Of a DNA stretch of 44,057 nucleotides, positions 44,013 to 44,057 are shown in pieces. The stretch spans positions 1 to 44,057 of the forward strand of contig CAZYFI010000006.1 in the NCBI GenBank assembly GCA_964646985.1, read 5' to 3'. Every line of letters starts with the position of its first letter. Position 1 is the first letter of the stretch. Both the position numbers and the translations under genes were made by a program. Below the pieces are notes generated by a model, which worked only from the letters and a program-made list of their open reading frames with translations, was not told the DNA's origin and made no database searches. Source of the stretch: UBA2253 sp964646985 (GTDB lineage: Bacteria > Bacillota_I > Bacilli_A > ML615J-28 > CAG-698).

Positions 44013-44057
44013 ATGGGGAAAAATTTAGGTAAAACCTATTTTATTCCCATCATAACC
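44013..44057 (+). CDS. Start of an unidentified gene (truncated by the window)
   Basis: ATG 44013 follows AGGAG by about eight bases and is open for 15 codons to the window edge (MGKNLGKTYFIPIIT). Too short to identify. A tiny upstream frame of 17 codons (43950-44003) is also present but has no good ribosome binding site. Confidence 0.45.
   Translation, partial: MGKNLGKTYFIPIIT

Noticed and set aside
1..44057. Mycoplasma genetic code (UGA = Trp)
   Set aside because: TGA ends several genes at the expected lengths (28854, 34690, 38770) and Trp is encoded by TGG.
1..44057. CRISPR arrays, tRNA or rRNA genes, prophage or intact insertion sequence
   Set aside because: No regularly spaced repeats, no tRNA-like clover leaf or rRNA segments, and no integrase, transposase or phage structural genes were seen.

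Overview
The window looks like the chromosome of a low-GC, probably anaerobic Firmicute or Mollicutes relative. The DNA is strongly AT-rich, and ribosome binding sites are of the AGAGG/GGAGG type. Promoters follow TTGaca-17-TATAAT, and TGA is a true stop (it ends genes at 28854, 34690 and 38770), so this is genetic code 11, not the Mycoplasma code. The gene set (SipW/TasA, desulfoferrodoxin, DUF362 ferredoxin protein, GPH symporter) would suit Izemoplasmatales/Acholeplasmatales-like Tenericutes or Erysipelotrichia. That placement is inference, because no rRNA lies in the window.

Region 1 (1-14690) is the most unusual part. It is a surface or secretion locus with the C-terminus of one TasA/camelysin-like protein, three complete TasA-like proteins and two ER-type (SipW-like) signal peptidases with cytoplasmic coiled-coil tails. 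It also encodes a membrane-anchored McrB-type AAA+ ATPase, a DUF2357-like protein with a very long coiled coil, and a ~2,380-codon GLUG-repeat surface protein. The second half starts at a consensus promoter followed by a c-di-GMP-I (GEMM-I) riboswitch whose 3' strand overlaps an intrinsic terminator, which predicts that c-di-GMP turns the surface genes on. The giant gene is interrupted by one in-frame TAA at 9392-9394.

Region 2 (14690-21590) holds a CHAP-domain lipoprotein with Ig-like repeats, a nuclease-like hypothetical protein, YebC, a cytoplasmic GH20 hexosaminidase, a DUF362/4Fe-4S protein and a serine hydrolase of the beta-lactamase fold. Region 3 (21590-26345) is a probable defence pair, an AAA15 ATPase plus a RloB/AbiLii-like TOPRIM protein. 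It is followed by an 867-residue protein with a sigma-region-4-like helix-turn-helix. Region 4 (26350-33252) contains a SpoIID/LytB lipoprotein, a GPH sugar symporter, desulfoferrodoxin, thioredoxin, a PatB/MalY-type lyase and a small duplicated membrane protein.

Region 5 (33271-39383) is a tight eight-gene run: MntP-like Mn exporter, 3-hydroxyisobutyrate-dehydrogenase-like enzyme, exo/endonuclease/phosphatase protein, DUF554, alpha/beta hydrolase, DUF1538 and two P-II-like proteins. It ends at a TTCG-loop terminator. Region 6 (39436-44057) has DUF368 (undecaprenyl-phosphate translocase family), RlmD, a GrpB-family protein, a phytoene-desaturase-like flavoprotein and the start of another gene. 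I see no tRNA, rRNA, CRISPR array, prophage or intact insertion sequence. No gene-free stretch exceeds 300 bases; the longest, about 200 bases, is 32731-32932.
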